From: Oleispirillum sp963678075
GTDB taxonomy: Bacteria > Pseudomonadota > Alphaproteobacteria > Rhodospirillales > Rhodospirillaceae
Length of the DNA: 64,000 nt
Assembly: GCA_963678075.2 (NCBI GenBank)
Contig: CAXXPK010000007.1
Coordinates: forward strand, 372,001-436,000
Direction of reading: 5' to 3'
Made by a program: the position numbers and the translations under genes
Shown: positions 29,160 to 39,192 of the stretch, one piece after another
Position numbering within the stretch: the first letter of the stretch is position 1
How the letters are laid out: each line of letters begins with the position of its first letter
The notes under the pieces: model-generated
Database searches by the model: none
What the model was told of the DNA's origin: nothing
What the model saw: the letters and a program-made list of their open reading frames with translations, nothing else

Positions 29160-30281
29160 TCAACCCTTGTGGTGGCGATGCGCCGCGAACGGCATGGTCA
29201 CCACCTCTCCCGGCAAGGCCTTCCCCCGCACCACGCAGGCGACCTTGGTTCCCACCGCGGCATGCGCCGCTTCGATATAGCCCATGGCGATCGGCGCCTC
29301 CACCGTCGGGCCGAACCCGCCCGAGGTGATCTCGCCGATCTTGAGCCCCGCCGCATCGACGATGTCGGTGTGCGCGCGGGCGGGCTGCCGCCCCTCCAGC
29401 CGCAGTCCGACGCGAAGCCGTGCCGCGCCTTCCTTCAACTGCGCCAGAATTGTCGCGGCGCCGGGGAAATTGCCTTCCTCGCGGCGGCGCTTGCCGATCG
29501 TCCATTTCAGATTGGCCTCGACCGGCGTCGTCGCGGTGTCGATGTCGGCCCCGTACAGGCACAGACCGGCTTCCAGGCGCAGACTGTCGCGCGCGCCCAG
29601 GCCGGAAGCCGCCACTTCCGGCTCGGCCAGCAGGCGGCGGGTCAAGGCCTCGGCCCGATCCGCCGCCACCGAGATTTCGTACCCATCCTCGCCGGTATAG
29701 CCGGAGCGCGAAGCCCAGGCCGGAATCCCATCCAGGTCGAGAGTGCGGGCGGTCATGAAGGTCATCGTCCCCGCCGCCGGGTCCAGACGCGCCAGAACGC
29801 GGGACGCCAACGGCCCCTGCAACGCAATCAGGGCGCGATCTTCCAGAATCTCGACCGTGCACCCGGCCAGATCCGCTTGCATGTGGGCGAAGTCGGCGGT
29901 CTTGCAGGCGGCGTTAACCACCACGAACAAATGGTCTCCGGCATTGGTAACCATCAGATCGTCGGTGATACCGCCCGCGTCATTGGTGAACAGGGTGTAG
30001 CGGATCGCGCCTTCCGCCAGCGACAGCAGATCGCCCGGCACCAGCGCCTCGAACGCCTTGGCCGCGCCCACGAACCCGTCGGGGTGACGAACGATCGCCT
30101 GCCCCATGTGGGAAACGTCGAACAGCGCCGCCTTCTCGCGGCACTGCGCATGCTCGGCCAGGATGCCGGAATACTGCACCGGCATCGCGTAGCCCGCGAA
30201 GGGCACCATGCGCGCGCCAAGTTCCCGGTGCAGGGCATCCAGCGGCGTGGTCAGAAGGGAATCGGAATTGGGTTCGCCCAT
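29160..30281 (-). CDS. gcvT: Glycine cleavage system T protein (aminomethyltransferase)
   Basis: Transfers the methylene group from GcvH to tetrahydrofolate. Start ATG at 30281 is preferred because GAGGAA lies just upstream; an in-frame ATG at 30293 is possible. 373 residues. Visible: VPFAGYAMPVQYSGILAEH, FDVSHMGQ, SRSGYTGEDGYEI and a C-terminal barrel with GEITSGGFGP. First gene of the operon, directly behind the glycine riboswitch. Confidence 0.95.
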   Translation of the reverse strand: MGEPNSDSLLTTPLDALHRELGARMVPFAGYAMPVQYSGILAEHAQCREKAALFDVSHMGQAIVRHPDGFVGAAKAFEALVPGDLLSLAEGAIRYTLFTNDAGGITDDLMVTNAGDHLFVVVNAACKTADFAHMQADLAGCTVEILEDRALIALQGPLASRVLARLDPAAGTMTFMTARTLDLDGIPAWASRSGYTGEDGYEISVAADRAEALTRRLLAEPEVAASGLGARDSLRLEAGLCLYGADIDTATTPVEANLKWTIGKRRREEGNFPGAATILAQLKEGAARLRVGLRLEGRQPARAHTDIVDAAGLKIGEITSGGFGPTVEAPIAMGYIEAAHAAVGTKVACVVRGKALPGEVVTMPFAAHRHHKG

Positions 30282-30339
30282 CGGGTTCCTCATCGACAGA
30301 AGACCGCACCCCCGCAAGGACGGATGCGAATCGGCCATG

Positions 30340-30580
30340 GACCGAAAACTCGGTCCGACGGCCCCCTCTGTCTTCGGAACCTGAAAGATTCGCCAAGGAC
30401 GAGGGCTTCCCCACGCACAGGCTTACATCTTCGGTGAGGAAGCGCGAAACGCCGCGCGCCCTACTTTCCAGAGATCCCCCTGACCATCGCGGTTCCTGGT
30501 GCCTGAGAGTTTCCGGGGACAGTTGCTCCTTCGGCGGCGACATCCGGCCAAGGCCAGGCGACGCTCTCTCCCGCGACGGC
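30340..30580 (-). promoter_or_regulatory. Glycine riboswitch (probably tandem) of the gcv operon
   Basis: On the minus strand, upstream of gcvT, the first aptamer shows GGGAGAGAGC, then GCCGCCGAAGGAGCAACTG and AAACTCTCAGGCACC, a near-textbook glycine aptamer core. A second, weaker aptamer follows: TCTGGAAAG, CACCGAAG and TTTCAGGTTC before gcvT. Family knowledge: tandem glycine aptamers usually switch on gcv genes when glycine is abundant. Boundaries are approximate. Confidence 0.88.
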
Positions 30581-30733
30581 ATTCGGGGACGCCCCCACTT
30601 TCACAGAGGCTTTCGCTTTGGTCAACACTTCCCGGAGATCGGCGCCGTTATTTCTTTGCCCGCCCCTTGAGTGCAACGGCGATGACGCCTATTCTGCGCG
30701 CGGAGATGGAATTTCGTACCCCCGGGGGGAATC

Positions 30734-31828
30734 ATACGCTTCAAAGGCTCTCACCTGGCGGCGGCGGCGATCGTCGCGGTCTGCGCCGCGTGGATCGGCG
30801 GCGGCCTGATCGTCAAGCGTCCCCCACCCCAGGAAACCAAGGCCACGGCGGTGCGCGCGGCGCGGGTCGGCGTCATCGAGTCAATGGCCCGCCCGGTCAC
30901 CGCGCAGATCACCCTGACCGGAACCACGCGAGCGCATCGCAGCGTCGCGTTGAAGGCAGAGACCAAGGGGCGCGTCATCGAGGTTCCGGCCGAACGCGGC
31001 ATGCGCGTGCGCGACGGCGACCTGATCGCCCGCTTGGCGATGGATGACCGCGGCGCCCGCCTGGCGCAGGCGGATTCCCTTCTGAAACAGCGGGAAATCG
31101 AATACGCCGCCGCCACCAAATTGTCGGACAAGGCCTTCACCACCCGCATCCAATTGGCCATCACGAAATCGTCCCGCGACGACGCCGACGCCGCCGCGGA
31201 ACTGGCCGCCGCCCGCCCGGACATCAAGCGCACCGAAATCCGCGCGCCCTTCGCCGGCATCTTGAACGACCGCGCGGTCGAAATCGGCGACTATCTGGCG
31301 GTCGAGGGAACCGTCGCCACCCTGGTCGATCTCGACCCCTTGAAGGTCACGGCGCAGGTCTCGGAAAACGCCATCACCGGGGTGACGAAGGGCGCGGTGG
31401 CCGCCTTGACCCTGCCCGGCGGAGCCCGCCGCGACGGTATCGTCACCTATGTGGCGTCGGTCGCCGCCGCCGCCACCCGCACCTTCGCGGTCGAGATCGA
31501 GCTGGCCAATTCCGACTTCGCCTTTTCCGACGGCATGACGGTCGAGATCGCCCTGCCGCTGGGGCAGACCGCCGCGCACCGGATTTCGCCTGCGGTGCTG
31601 ACCCTGGCCGGGGACGGACGGGTCGGCGTCAAAACCGTCAACGACGCCAACGTCGTGGTCTTTTACCCCGCCACCCTGGTGCGCGAGGACGAACAGGGGT
31701 TGTGGATCGGCGGCCTGCCGCAAACGATCCGCCTGATTACCGTCGGCCAGGACTTCGTCAGCGCCGGACAGACGGTCGAAGCCCATCCCGATACCCTGCT
31801 AACCCCGGCGCCCGCCCATGCATCCTAA
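30734..31828 (+). pseudogene. RND efflux periplasmic adaptor, start codon apparently lost
   Basis: Membrane-fusion protein of the HlyD/RND type: N-terminal membrane segment (RFKGSHLAAAAIVAVCAAWI), lipoyl/barrel-sandwich halves (KAETKGRVIEVPAERGMRVRDG), short coiled coil (ADSLLKQREIEYAAATKLSD), and beta domains. The frame is open to 30731, but the expected first codon is ATA (30734), behind a GGGGGGA site at correct spacing; the first usual start in frame is GTG 30851, after the anchor. Alternative: one extra G in the C5G6 run at 30719-30729 hides an ATG at 30706. Pairs with the damaged pump downstream. Confidence 0.7.
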
Positions 31829-31837
31829 GGCGGTATC

Positions 31838-34794
31838 ATGAACGGTTTGATCAGCATTGCCCGGGGCGGACCCGCACCGTCCTGCTGTGCCTGTTCCTGA
31901 CCCTGGTGGCCGGGTTGTGGTCGCACATCACGATTCCCAAGGAATCCTCGCCCGACGTCAACATCCCGATCATGTACGTGCTGATGACGCACCAGGGAAT
32001 TTCGCCCGAGGATGCGGAACGCATGCTGATCCGTCCGATGGAACGCGAACTGCGCTCCATCGAGGGCGTCAAGGAAATGCGCGCCACCGCGTACGAGGGC
32101 GGCGCCAACATCATCCTAGAGTTCGATGCCGGCTTCGACGCCGACAAGGCGTTGTCCGACGTTCGCGCCAAGGTCGATATCGCCAAGGCGGACCTGCCAA
32201 ACGAAACCGACGAGCCCAGCATCCACGAGGTCAACGTCAGCCTGTTCCCGGTCCTGGTGGTGACGCTGTCCGGCGCGGTGCCGGAACGGACGTTGTTGAA
32301 GATCGCCCGCGAGCTGAAGAACGAGATCGAGGCGATCCCCGCCGTGCTGGAAGTCAACATCGGCGGCAACCGCGAGGAGCAGGTCGAAATCGTGATCGAC
32401 CCCACGCGGGTCGAAAGCTACAACCTGGTGGCGCAGGACATCACCAGCTTCATGACGCGATCCAACAAACTGGTGGCGGCGGGGACCATCGACACCGGCA
32501 AGAGGCGTTTCCCGATCAAGGTGCCGGGCGTCATCGAAACCGTGCGGGACATCATGGACCTGCCGGTCAAGGCAGCCGGCGACGGCGTCATCCGGCTGGC
32601 CGATATCGCCTCGATCCGCAAGGGATTCAAGGACCCGACCAGCGTCGCCCGCGTCAACGGCCAACCGGCGATCGCGCTGGTCATGGTGTTGATGGTGGCG
32701 GCGCTTGGCACGCGATCCGGCCTGCTGGTCGGGGTGGCGATCCCCGGCTCCTTCCTGATGGGCATCCTGGCGCCTGCCGCGATGGGCCAAAGCATGAACC
32801 TCGTCGTGCTGTTTAGCCTGATTCTCGCCACCGGCATGTTGGTTGACGGCGCGATCATCGTCGTCGAATACGCCGACCGCAAGATGGCCGAAGGGGCCAG
32901 CCGCCGAACCGCCCACATGCAAGCCTCGCAACGCATGGCTTGGCCGATGATTTCCTCCACCGCGACGACTCTGGCCGCCTTCCTGCCGATGGTGTTCTGG
33001 ACCGGCGTGGTTGGCGAATTCATGAAATACCTGCCGATCACCCTGATGATGACGCTCTCCGCCTCGCTGCTGATGGCGTTGATCTTCGTTCCGGCCCTGG
33101 GCGCCCTGGTCGGCAAGCCGGGGTCCGCCGACCCCAAGGTCTTGACGTCGCTGAGCCTGAGCGAGGGCGGCGACCTCAACGCCCTGACCGGCTGGACCGG
33201 CGCCTACGTGCGGCTGCTCGGTCGCGCCCTTAACCGTCCGGGCTGGGTGGTGGCGGGGGCCTTCGTCCTGCTGATCGCCAGCCAGATCCTCTATGGCGCG
33301 TTCGGTCGCGGCGTCGAATTCTTCCCCGACATCGAACCGAAGCAAGCGGTGGTTTATGTCCACGCGCGCGGCAACATGTCGGTCACCGAACGCGACGCCA
33401 TCGTCCACGAAGTCGAACGCCGCGTCCTGGAATACGGCGACGCCTTCGACACCGTCTATGCCCGCGCCGGAGAAATCGCCGACCGCGAAGCCGCCGAGGA
33501 CGTGATCGGCGCGATTTCCCTGGAGCTCAAGGACTGGCAACTACGTCGTCCGGCCAGGGCGGTATTCGCCGACATCCGCGCGCGAACCGCCGACATGGCC
33601 GGGATCGAGGTCGAAATCCGCAAACGCGAGGAAGGCCCTCCGGTCGGCAAGCCGGTGGCGCTGCAACTGGCCAGCCGCGACCCATCGCGTCTGCCCGGCG
33701 CCATCGAACACGTGCGGCGCGGCATGGCCGAACTGGGTGGATTCATCGACATCGAGGACAACCGCCCGATCCCCGGAATTCAGTGGGAGCTCAAGGTGGG
33801 CCGCGCCCAGGCCGCGAAGTTCGGGGTTGACGTCAGCGCCGTCGGCGATGTCGTGCAGCTGGTCAGCAAGGGCCTGAAACTCAGCGACTACCGCCCCGAC
33901 GATGCCGATGACGAGGTCGATATCGTGGTGCGTTACCCGGTCGATTTCCGTACCGTCGAACAGTTGGGGCGCCTGCGCGTCGCCACCGCGCAGGGCAGCA
34001 TACCGATTTCGGGTTTCGTTTCGATCACCCCGCATCAGCGCACCGGCAAGCTGACCCGCAGCGATGCCAAACGGGTAATGACGGTCAAGGCCGATGTCGA
34101 ACCCGGCCTGCTGGTCGATAATCAGGTGCAACGGCTGCGCGGCTGGCTGGAAGCCAACCCGCTCCCGCGCGAGATCGGCTCCAAATTCAAGGGACAGGAT
34201 GAGGAGCAAAAGAAAAGTCAGGCCTTTCTGGGCCGCGCCTTCCTGATCGCGCTGATCCTGGTCACCCAGTTCAACAGCTTCTATTCCGCGTTTCTGATTC
34301 TGTCGGCGGTGGTGATGTCCACCATCGGCGTGATGCTGGGACTGCTGATCACTCACCAGCCCTTCGGCGTGATCATGAGCGGCATCGGCGTGGTCTCGCT
34401 GGCGGGAATCGTCGTCAACAACAACATCGTCTTGATCGACACCTATGACCAGTTGAAGCGGGAATTCACCGACCCGCGCGAGGCGGTGATCCGCACCGGC
34501 GCGCAACGCCTGCGTCCGGTAATGCTAACCATCGGCACCACCATCCTTGGCCTCTTGCCGATGATGTTCATGCTCAACATCGATTTCGTGGCCCGCGACG
34601 TGACGGTGGGCGCGCCGTCGATGCAGTGGTGGACGCAACTGTCCACCGGCATCGTCTTCGGGCTGGGGTTCGCCACCGTGTTGACCCTGGTGGTGACCCC
34701 CTGCGCCCTGTTGTTGAAGGTGCGTCTGATCGACGGAATGGGGCGCCTACGCGCCCGCATCCTCCGCCGGAGCGGCCTCCCGCCGCGACAATAG
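31838..34794 (+). pseudogene. RND multidrug efflux pump, frameshifted and internally deleted
   Basis: AcrB/MexF-type inner-membrane pump (ITIPKESSPDVNIPIMYVLM, GISPEDAERMLIRPMERELR, GMLVDGAIIVVEYADRKMAE, GIVVNNNIVLIDTYDQLK). Three lesions: the ATG frame (MNGLISIA) is one base out of register with the rest, around 31859-31866; about 60 residues normally between VNGQPAIALE and the VMVLMVAALG helix are missing at about 32685; and a few residues seem lost near 34236-34256 (QAFLGRAFLIALILVTQ). About 985 codons remain versus the usual 1035-1050. Confidence 0.8.
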
Positions 34795-35316
34795 GCCGAT
34801 CAGCTCCCGCGCATCGGCCGGGGGGGCGCTGTTCGACCCGGCGGTATTCGCTCTGCCGCTGGAGGTCCGCGTCATCAGGCCAAGGTCACACAGCCAGCGC
34901 CGCAGCAAAGCATAATCACCGAAGGCATGACGCTCGGTCAGAAGCCGGTTGACCTCCGGCTCGGTCAGGGTCCGATCGGCGGGCAGGGCCGCCCACAGTT
35001 CCCACAGGCAGAGTTCCCGTTCCCACAGCTTGGGCGGCCACCGCGACAAAACGCCCCGTGGATCGTAAAGCCGCAACACGCGGCGCACCCGCACGATATC
35101 CGCCGGTTCGGGCGCGGGCGGCGGCGCATCCAGGGCGGCACGCGACAGCGCCAACGCCCGCAGATGCTGGAAGTTACGGCACCCTTGAACCCGCGCCAAC
35201 ATGTTCAACAGTTCCAGATGACTGGGCTGCCGACCGCAGGCCGCCAACTGACCGCCGAGCGCACGGGCTGGCGCGGAAATATCGTCGGAATGAAAAGGCA
35301 AAGATGTCTTGGACAT
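34747..35316 (-). CDS. DUF2087 domain-containing protein
   Basis: 189 residues in two parts. The N-terminus (DDISAPARALGGQLAACGRQ, then HLELLNMLARVQGCRNFQHL) resembles a small helical domain found on related regulators; the C-terminus (ALPADRTLTEPEVNRLLTER, LRRWLCDLGLMTR) is a DUF2087, probably DNA-binding winged helix. A transcriptional role is inferred. Its last 48 bases overlap the 3' end of the RND pump on the other strand. Confidence 0.75.
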   Translation of the reverse strand: MSKTSLPFHSDDISAPARALGGQLAACGRQPSHLELLNMLARVQGCRNFQHLRALALSRAALDAPPPAPEPADIVRVRRVLRLYDPRGVLSRWPPKLWERELCLWELWAALPADRTLTEPEVNRLLTERHAFGDYALLRRWLCDLGLMTRTSSGRANTAGSNSAPPADARELIGLLSRREAAPAEDAGA

Positions 35317-35525
35317 CGCTTATCCCTCGAAAGACGGGCGTGCCGATGAACCGCTGGAGGTTTCGGTGGTCGTCGGCTTCCGGCTCGGCACGGGATAAGG
35401 TGTCGGACGAAGATAACGTCTGCGGCAGGTTGAGCTCCCCTTTCGGGACGACGACGCCTGGGTGAACTGCCTACCGGAACGGACGTTAGCGCAAACCCAG
35501 ACGTGCGACAAGACTCTCGGATCGA

Positions 35526-36338
35526 TTACAGCCCAGCGTCGAAATCGTCGTCTTCGTCATCCGCGACGCAGCCCTCGGCCTCGGCCTTGGCGCGAAGGCG
35601 ATAGGACCGCATGCTGATCGGAAGACTTCCCAAATAAATCAGTCCCAGCGCGGACAGGGTGAACCATGGCTGCGTCACCAGGAACGCGGCCAGCGCGCCG
35701 ATCAACAGCAGCAACGGCAACACGCCGCGAACCGGCACCCGCCCCTTCTTGAACGAAAAGGTGGGAATGCGGCTGACCATCAGGAACGACACGCCCGCCA
35801 GAAAGGCGCCGACCACGGCGGCGTGCGAAAAGACGCCATGGTCGAACTCAATGGACAAAATCAGCGGGATCAACACCACCAAGGCTGCGGCTGGCGCGGG
35901 AACGCCGGTGAAATAGTTGGTTGCCCAGGCGGGCTGGTCGGAATCGCCGATCATGGTGTTGAAACGGGCCAAACGCAGCGCGCAGCATACCGCATAGCAC
36001 AGACACATCGCCCAGCCGATCCCTGCCGACCCATGCATCGCGAACTGATACATGATAATCGCAGGGGCCACGCCGAAACAGATGATATCGGACAGCGAGT
36101 CCAGCTCCGCCCCGAATTTCGAGGTTCCGCGCAGCAGTCGCGCGACACGCCCGTCCAGACCGTCCAGAACCGCCGCGATCACAAGCGCGATCACCGCGCG
36201 TTCCCAGCGTTCCTCGATCCCAAAGCGAATCGCGGTGACCCCGGCGGACAGCGCGAACAGGGTCAGCGCGTTGGGAATGATGACATTAAAGGGCAAGCTT
36301 CGGATCGGTCGCCGCGCGGCGTTGGGGATCAGGGGCAT
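35526..36338 (-). CDS. pssA: CDP-diacylglycerol--serine O-phosphatidyltransferase
   Basis: Membrane enzyme making phosphatidylserine. Start ATG at 36338 overlaps the psd stop; 270 residues. The CDP-alcohol phosphotransferase motif DG-x2-AR-x8-G-x3-D-x3-D is complete in DGLDGRVARLL followed by KFGAELDSLSD. Multiple hydrophobic helices. The acidic tail (ADDEDDDFDAGL) is unusual but harmless. Works with Psd to make phosphatidylethanolamine. Confidence 0.94.
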   Translation of the reverse strand: MPLIPNAARRPIRSLPFNVIIPNALTLFALSAGVTAIRFGIEERWERAVIALVIAAVLDGLDGRVARLLRGTSKFGAELDSLSDIICFGVAPAIIMYQFAMHGSAGIGWAMCLCYAVCCALRLARFNTMIGDSDQPAWATNYFTGVPAPAAALVVLIPLILSIEFDHGVFSHAAVVGAFLAGVSFLMVSRIPTFSFKKGRVPVRGVLPLLLLIGALAAFLVTQPWFTLSALGLIYLGSLPISMRSYRLRAKAEAEGCVADDEDDDFDAGL

Positions 36339-37066
36339 CAGCGATTCTCCCCCTGCATCGGCGGGTCCTGATGGTCCAACCGGAGATCGGCCAGCACCGT
36401 CTCCCCGGCCAGCATGCGCTGGCCGACCGCCACCTTCGGCGCGATGCCGGGCGGCAGATAGACATCCAACCGGCTGCCGAATCGGATCAGGCCGAAGCGT
36501 TCGCCGGGGTCGAGGGTATCGCCCGCCTTGACGAAACAAACGATGCGACGCGCCACAAGACCGGCGATCTGCACCACCCCCAAACTGCCGGAAACCAAGC
36601 CATCGCACGGCGGAAAATCGAGTTTCAGACCGTTGCGTTCGTTATCCAGGCTGGCCTTGTCCAGGGTCGCGTTCAGGAACTTGCCGGGGCAATAGGCGAC
36701 CTTGGCGACCGTTCCCTCGACCGGGGAACGATTCACATGAACGTCGAAGACGCTCATGAACACGCTGATCCGGGTCAGGGGCTCCGTCCCCAGGTCCAAT
36801 TCCGGCGGCGGCACCACCGCGGCGACCGCCTGCACGATGCCGTCGGCGGGCGAAACCACCCAGTGCTCGCCGACCGGGGTGACCCGTTCCGGATTGCGGA
36901 AGAAGTAATAGCACCACAGGGTCAGCAGCAGACCCGCAGCCCCCAGGGGCATCCACAACAGCCACAGCAGCAGCGTAACGACAGCGAAAATCGCGACGAA
37001 GCGTCGCCCTTCCGGATGCATCGGCGGCAGCACGTAACGCCGCCAGGACAAATCGACCGTGGTCAT
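36338..37066 (-). CDS. psd: Phosphatidylserine decarboxylase (small type)
   Basis: Self-cleaving pyruvoyl enzyme making phosphatidylethanolamine. 242 residues, the short alphaproteobacterial form. N-terminal membrane segments (FVAIFAVVTLLLWLLWMPLG), VVSPADGIV, FMSVFDVHVNRSP, VQIAGLVARRIVC, and the cleavage-site region IRFGSRLDVYLP in which the Ser becomes the pyruvoyl group. Coupled to pssA by an ATGA overlap. Confidence 0.94.
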   Translation of the reverse strand: MTTVDLSWRRYVLPPMHPEGRRFVAIFAVVTLLLWLLWMPLGAAGLLLTLWCYYFFRNPERVTPVGEHWVVSPADGIVQAVAAVVPPPELDLGTEPLTRISVFMSVFDVHVNRSPVEGTVAKVAYCPGKFLNATLDKASLDNERNGLKLDFPPCDGLVSGSLGVVQIAGLVARRIVCFVKAGDTLDPGERFGLIRFGSRLDVYLPPGIAPKVAVGQRMLAGETVLADLRLDHQDPPMQGENR

Positions 37067-37251
37067 GCCTCAATCCCGTTTGTTTCGACCGGCCACACAG
37101 TAAGACGGATCACGATGCAGGGGAAGCGTGCATCGTGATCCGCATTAAAGCTTTCCTCTCCGCCTGGTGCCACCTCGGATTGCCCTCGCGAAGCCCCCCC
37201 AGCATAAGGACATACGATGCACTGGGAACCATGGCCGTAGGGAAGCAATCA

Positions 37252-37292
37252 CGAAAACCCCAGCCACCTTCGTGACTGGGGTTTTCGTGTGG
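37252..37292 (-). terminator. Terminator hairpin after the small outer-membrane protein gene
   Basis: Inverted repeat GAAAACCCCAGCCAC / GTGACTGGGGTTTTC with a short loop, able to act on either strand. It lies 14 bases past the stop of the 81-residue gene. Confidence 0.7.
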
Positions 37293-37305
37293 GGCCGGAA
37301 GAGAC

Positions 37306-37551
37306 TTAGAAGCCGTAGCGCAGGCCGAGGGCGACCTCGTGCGACTTCAAATCGCCCTTCACCCCGGTGAAACCAGACGCGTTGGCAGGCCACTTGATCT
37401 CGCCGCCGTCGAAATAGCCGATCTCGGCGTCGGCGGCGAAGCCCCAGCCGGTGTCGAGGCGCAAATAGACCCTCTTCGTCGGTTCCGCCGCCTGGGCCGA
37501 ACCTGTCACGGCCATGACAATCGCTGCCGCAGCCACACACACTTTCTTCAT
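37306..37551 (-). CDS. Shortened outer-membrane beta-barrel protein
   Basis: 81 residues: signal peptide (MKKVCVAAAAIVMAVTGSAQA, cut before AEP), two or three barrel-like strands (VYLRLDTGWGF, AEIGYFDGGEIKW) and a C-terminal strand EVALGLRYGF ending in Phe, the usual BAM recognition signature. Whole barrels of this kind have about 200 residues, so the middle is probably deleted in frame; a true mini-protein cannot be excluded. Start chosen by the GAAGGA just upstream. Confidence 0.6.
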   Translation of the reverse strand: MKKVCVAAAAIVMAVTGSAQAAEPTKRVYLRLDTGWGFAADAEIGYFDGGEIKWPANASGFTGVKGDLKSHEVALGLRYGF

Positions 37552-37948
37552 GTCCTTCGCTCCTTCAATTAAACGCCCGTCCGGGCACGCGTCGGTTCGA
37601 AGGCACCAGGAAGCACACCCCACCCACGCCGAAAGCCGGTGACAGCGGCCCTCGATTGATCAATAATCACTCGTTCTGATGCGCCGGACGTTGGAGTGAA
37701 GGCAAAAATACCCCTTTACCTGCATCCCATCTGGGGACAGCAGCGCGTTGTCGTTTCTTTAGGCTTGGAGGCATTGATGCTACTGCTGAGTGGAACCGCT
37801 CCCCTATCGGTTGCTTCGATCCGTGGATTGATGGTGCCGCTTTCATGAACACCGATCAACAGAAAAGCGGTGCATTGGCAGTTTTTGTTCACAATCGCGG
37901 CATGTTGTCCCCTCGCGCCTGCCGCCCCTCTCCGGGAGCGTTCATCCG
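37552..37948. other. Intergenic region with possible leader peptide
   Basis: No recognised gene. It is less GC-rich than neighbours and starts the accessory patch. An open frame from ATG 37845 (MNTDQQKSGALAVFVHNRG, 35 residues in all) ends in TGA at 37950-37952, overlapping the GTG start of the XRE gene (GTGA), so it could be a coupled leader peptide. The rest shows no clear signal. Confidence 0.35.
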
Positions 37949-38440
37949 GTGAGCGTGTTAAAGACTACACCTGACGATGGAAATAAGGGCGACGCCGCCT
38001 TCGTGGCGCGCGTTCGACAGATCATCGAGTTGGTCGGCGGCATCTCCGCCCTGGCACGAAGGTGCCAGCTCTCCCGTGGGGTCATTCATAAATATCTGAA
38101 CGGGGAATCCGAACCCTCGCGACCGCGCCTGATCGCCATGGCCAAGGCGGCGGGGGTTTCCCTCGAATGGCTGGCAACGGGTGCCGGCGCGATGCAGGAA
38201 GAACCACTGGTGCTTCCCGAGCCAGACAGCGCGCGGCAACGGGAGATGGTCGCGCTGCAAGTCCAGCAGGCGCTTTTCGCCAAAATATCCGAACTGCAAC
38301 ACCAGATCGGGAACGTCTTGCACCACGTCATTCTGGGGGAAAAAGAAAAGGATGAACGGTCGAACGACGCGCTGCGGGCGCCCCCCCCCGTCAAACCAGC
38401 CCCCCCCGATTCGGACGAAAAACGCCTTCGCCCCCTTTGA
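37949..38440 (+). CDS. XRE-family helix-turn-helix regulator
   Basis: 163 residues. The N-terminal helix-turn-helix (IIELVGGISALARRCQLSRG, VIHKYLNGESEPSRPRLIAM, AKAAGVSLEWLATG) is like phage CI-type repressors. A helical middle (QREMVALQVQQALFAKISEL) may dimerise; the tail is Pro-rich, with no peptidase domain visible. Start GTG 37949. Followed at 22 bases by an unrecognised gene, possibly its partner. Likely acquired accessory DNA. Confidence 0.75.
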   Translation: MSVLKTTPDDGNKGDAAFVARVRQIIELVGGISALARRCQLSRGVIHKYLNGESEPSRPRLIAMAKAAGVSLEWLATGAGAMQEEPLVLPEPDSARQREMVALQVQQALFAKISELQHQIGNVLHHVILGEKEKDERSNDALRAPPPVKPAPPDSDEKRLRPL

Positions 38441-38462
38441 GACCCTATTTGACCGCTCGGTC

Positions 38463-39008
38463 ATGGAAGATCTGCGCCAAAAACGCGAGCCCTTGTTCCG
38501 AATATGGGCCCGTAAATACGGGAGCCATAAATCCAAATCACATAAATCAGGGTCGCGCATCGCACGAACCCCGGACGTCATGGCGGAATTCGATGCTTGG
38601 CGGGCAAGGCTGCGCGCATTCCCAGTCGATGAACTGACACAGGGCGTATGGATCGGAAGCGGGGAGGCAGCGCTCCATGTTTTCCACTTCCAAATTTTTC
38701 GTGCAACGTCGTACCACCTCTTCATGCAGCTTTGTACTTCCATGGTTTCCGGCACCACAGACGTCCAGACGGGAATTTGGATAACACATGACGACAACAG
38801 CGTTTCCATGATCGTGCATGAAAAGGGAAAAGATCGGCAAACGCTGTATATGGCCCGCGAGGAGGGAAGCGATAGTGCCGATGCCATCGTGTTCAATGGC
38901 TGGTCGGGGGAGTTCAGCCACAGGTTGGCGGTCGACCACTTCCCTGATGGCGGAGAGATCGAAACCAACGTCAGAGACGATGCGACCTTCCAAAAAAAGG
39001 CCAGCTGA
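38463..39008 (+). CDS. Hypothetical protein in the accessory patch
   Basis: Not recognised. 181 residues from ATG 38463. Basic N-terminal segment with a short repeat (KYGSHKSKSHKSGS), then a probable alpha/beta domain (ELTQGVWIGSGEAALHVFHF, QTGIWITHDDNSVSMIVHEK). No signal peptide or membrane helix. It follows the XRE gene on the same strand and may be controlled with it. Codon use is less GC-biased than in the core genes, hinting at transfer. Confidence 0.5.
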   Translation: MEDLRQKREPLFRIWARKYGSHKSKSHKSGSRIARTPDVMAEFDAWRARLRAFPVDELTQGVWIGSGEAALHVFHFQIFRATSYHLFMQLCTSMVSGTTDVQTGIWITHDDNSVSMIVHEKGKDRQTLYMAREEGSDSADAIVFNGWSGEFSHRLAVDHFPDGGEIETNVRDDATFQKKAS

Positions 39009-39192
39009 TCATCGGATGCAATGACGGGGTCGGAACAGGCCCCATCCTTCGAAAGAGGCTGAGAGGCCATATCAAGCCGCACTGTTGGAAACGGCAGCCC
39101 CTCCCCCCAAACCATTCCACGTCGGCGTCTTGGCGCGCCACACGACGCGTGTTAGACTGGCTGTCTGTCCTGTTTTTTTGAGTGATTTCATT

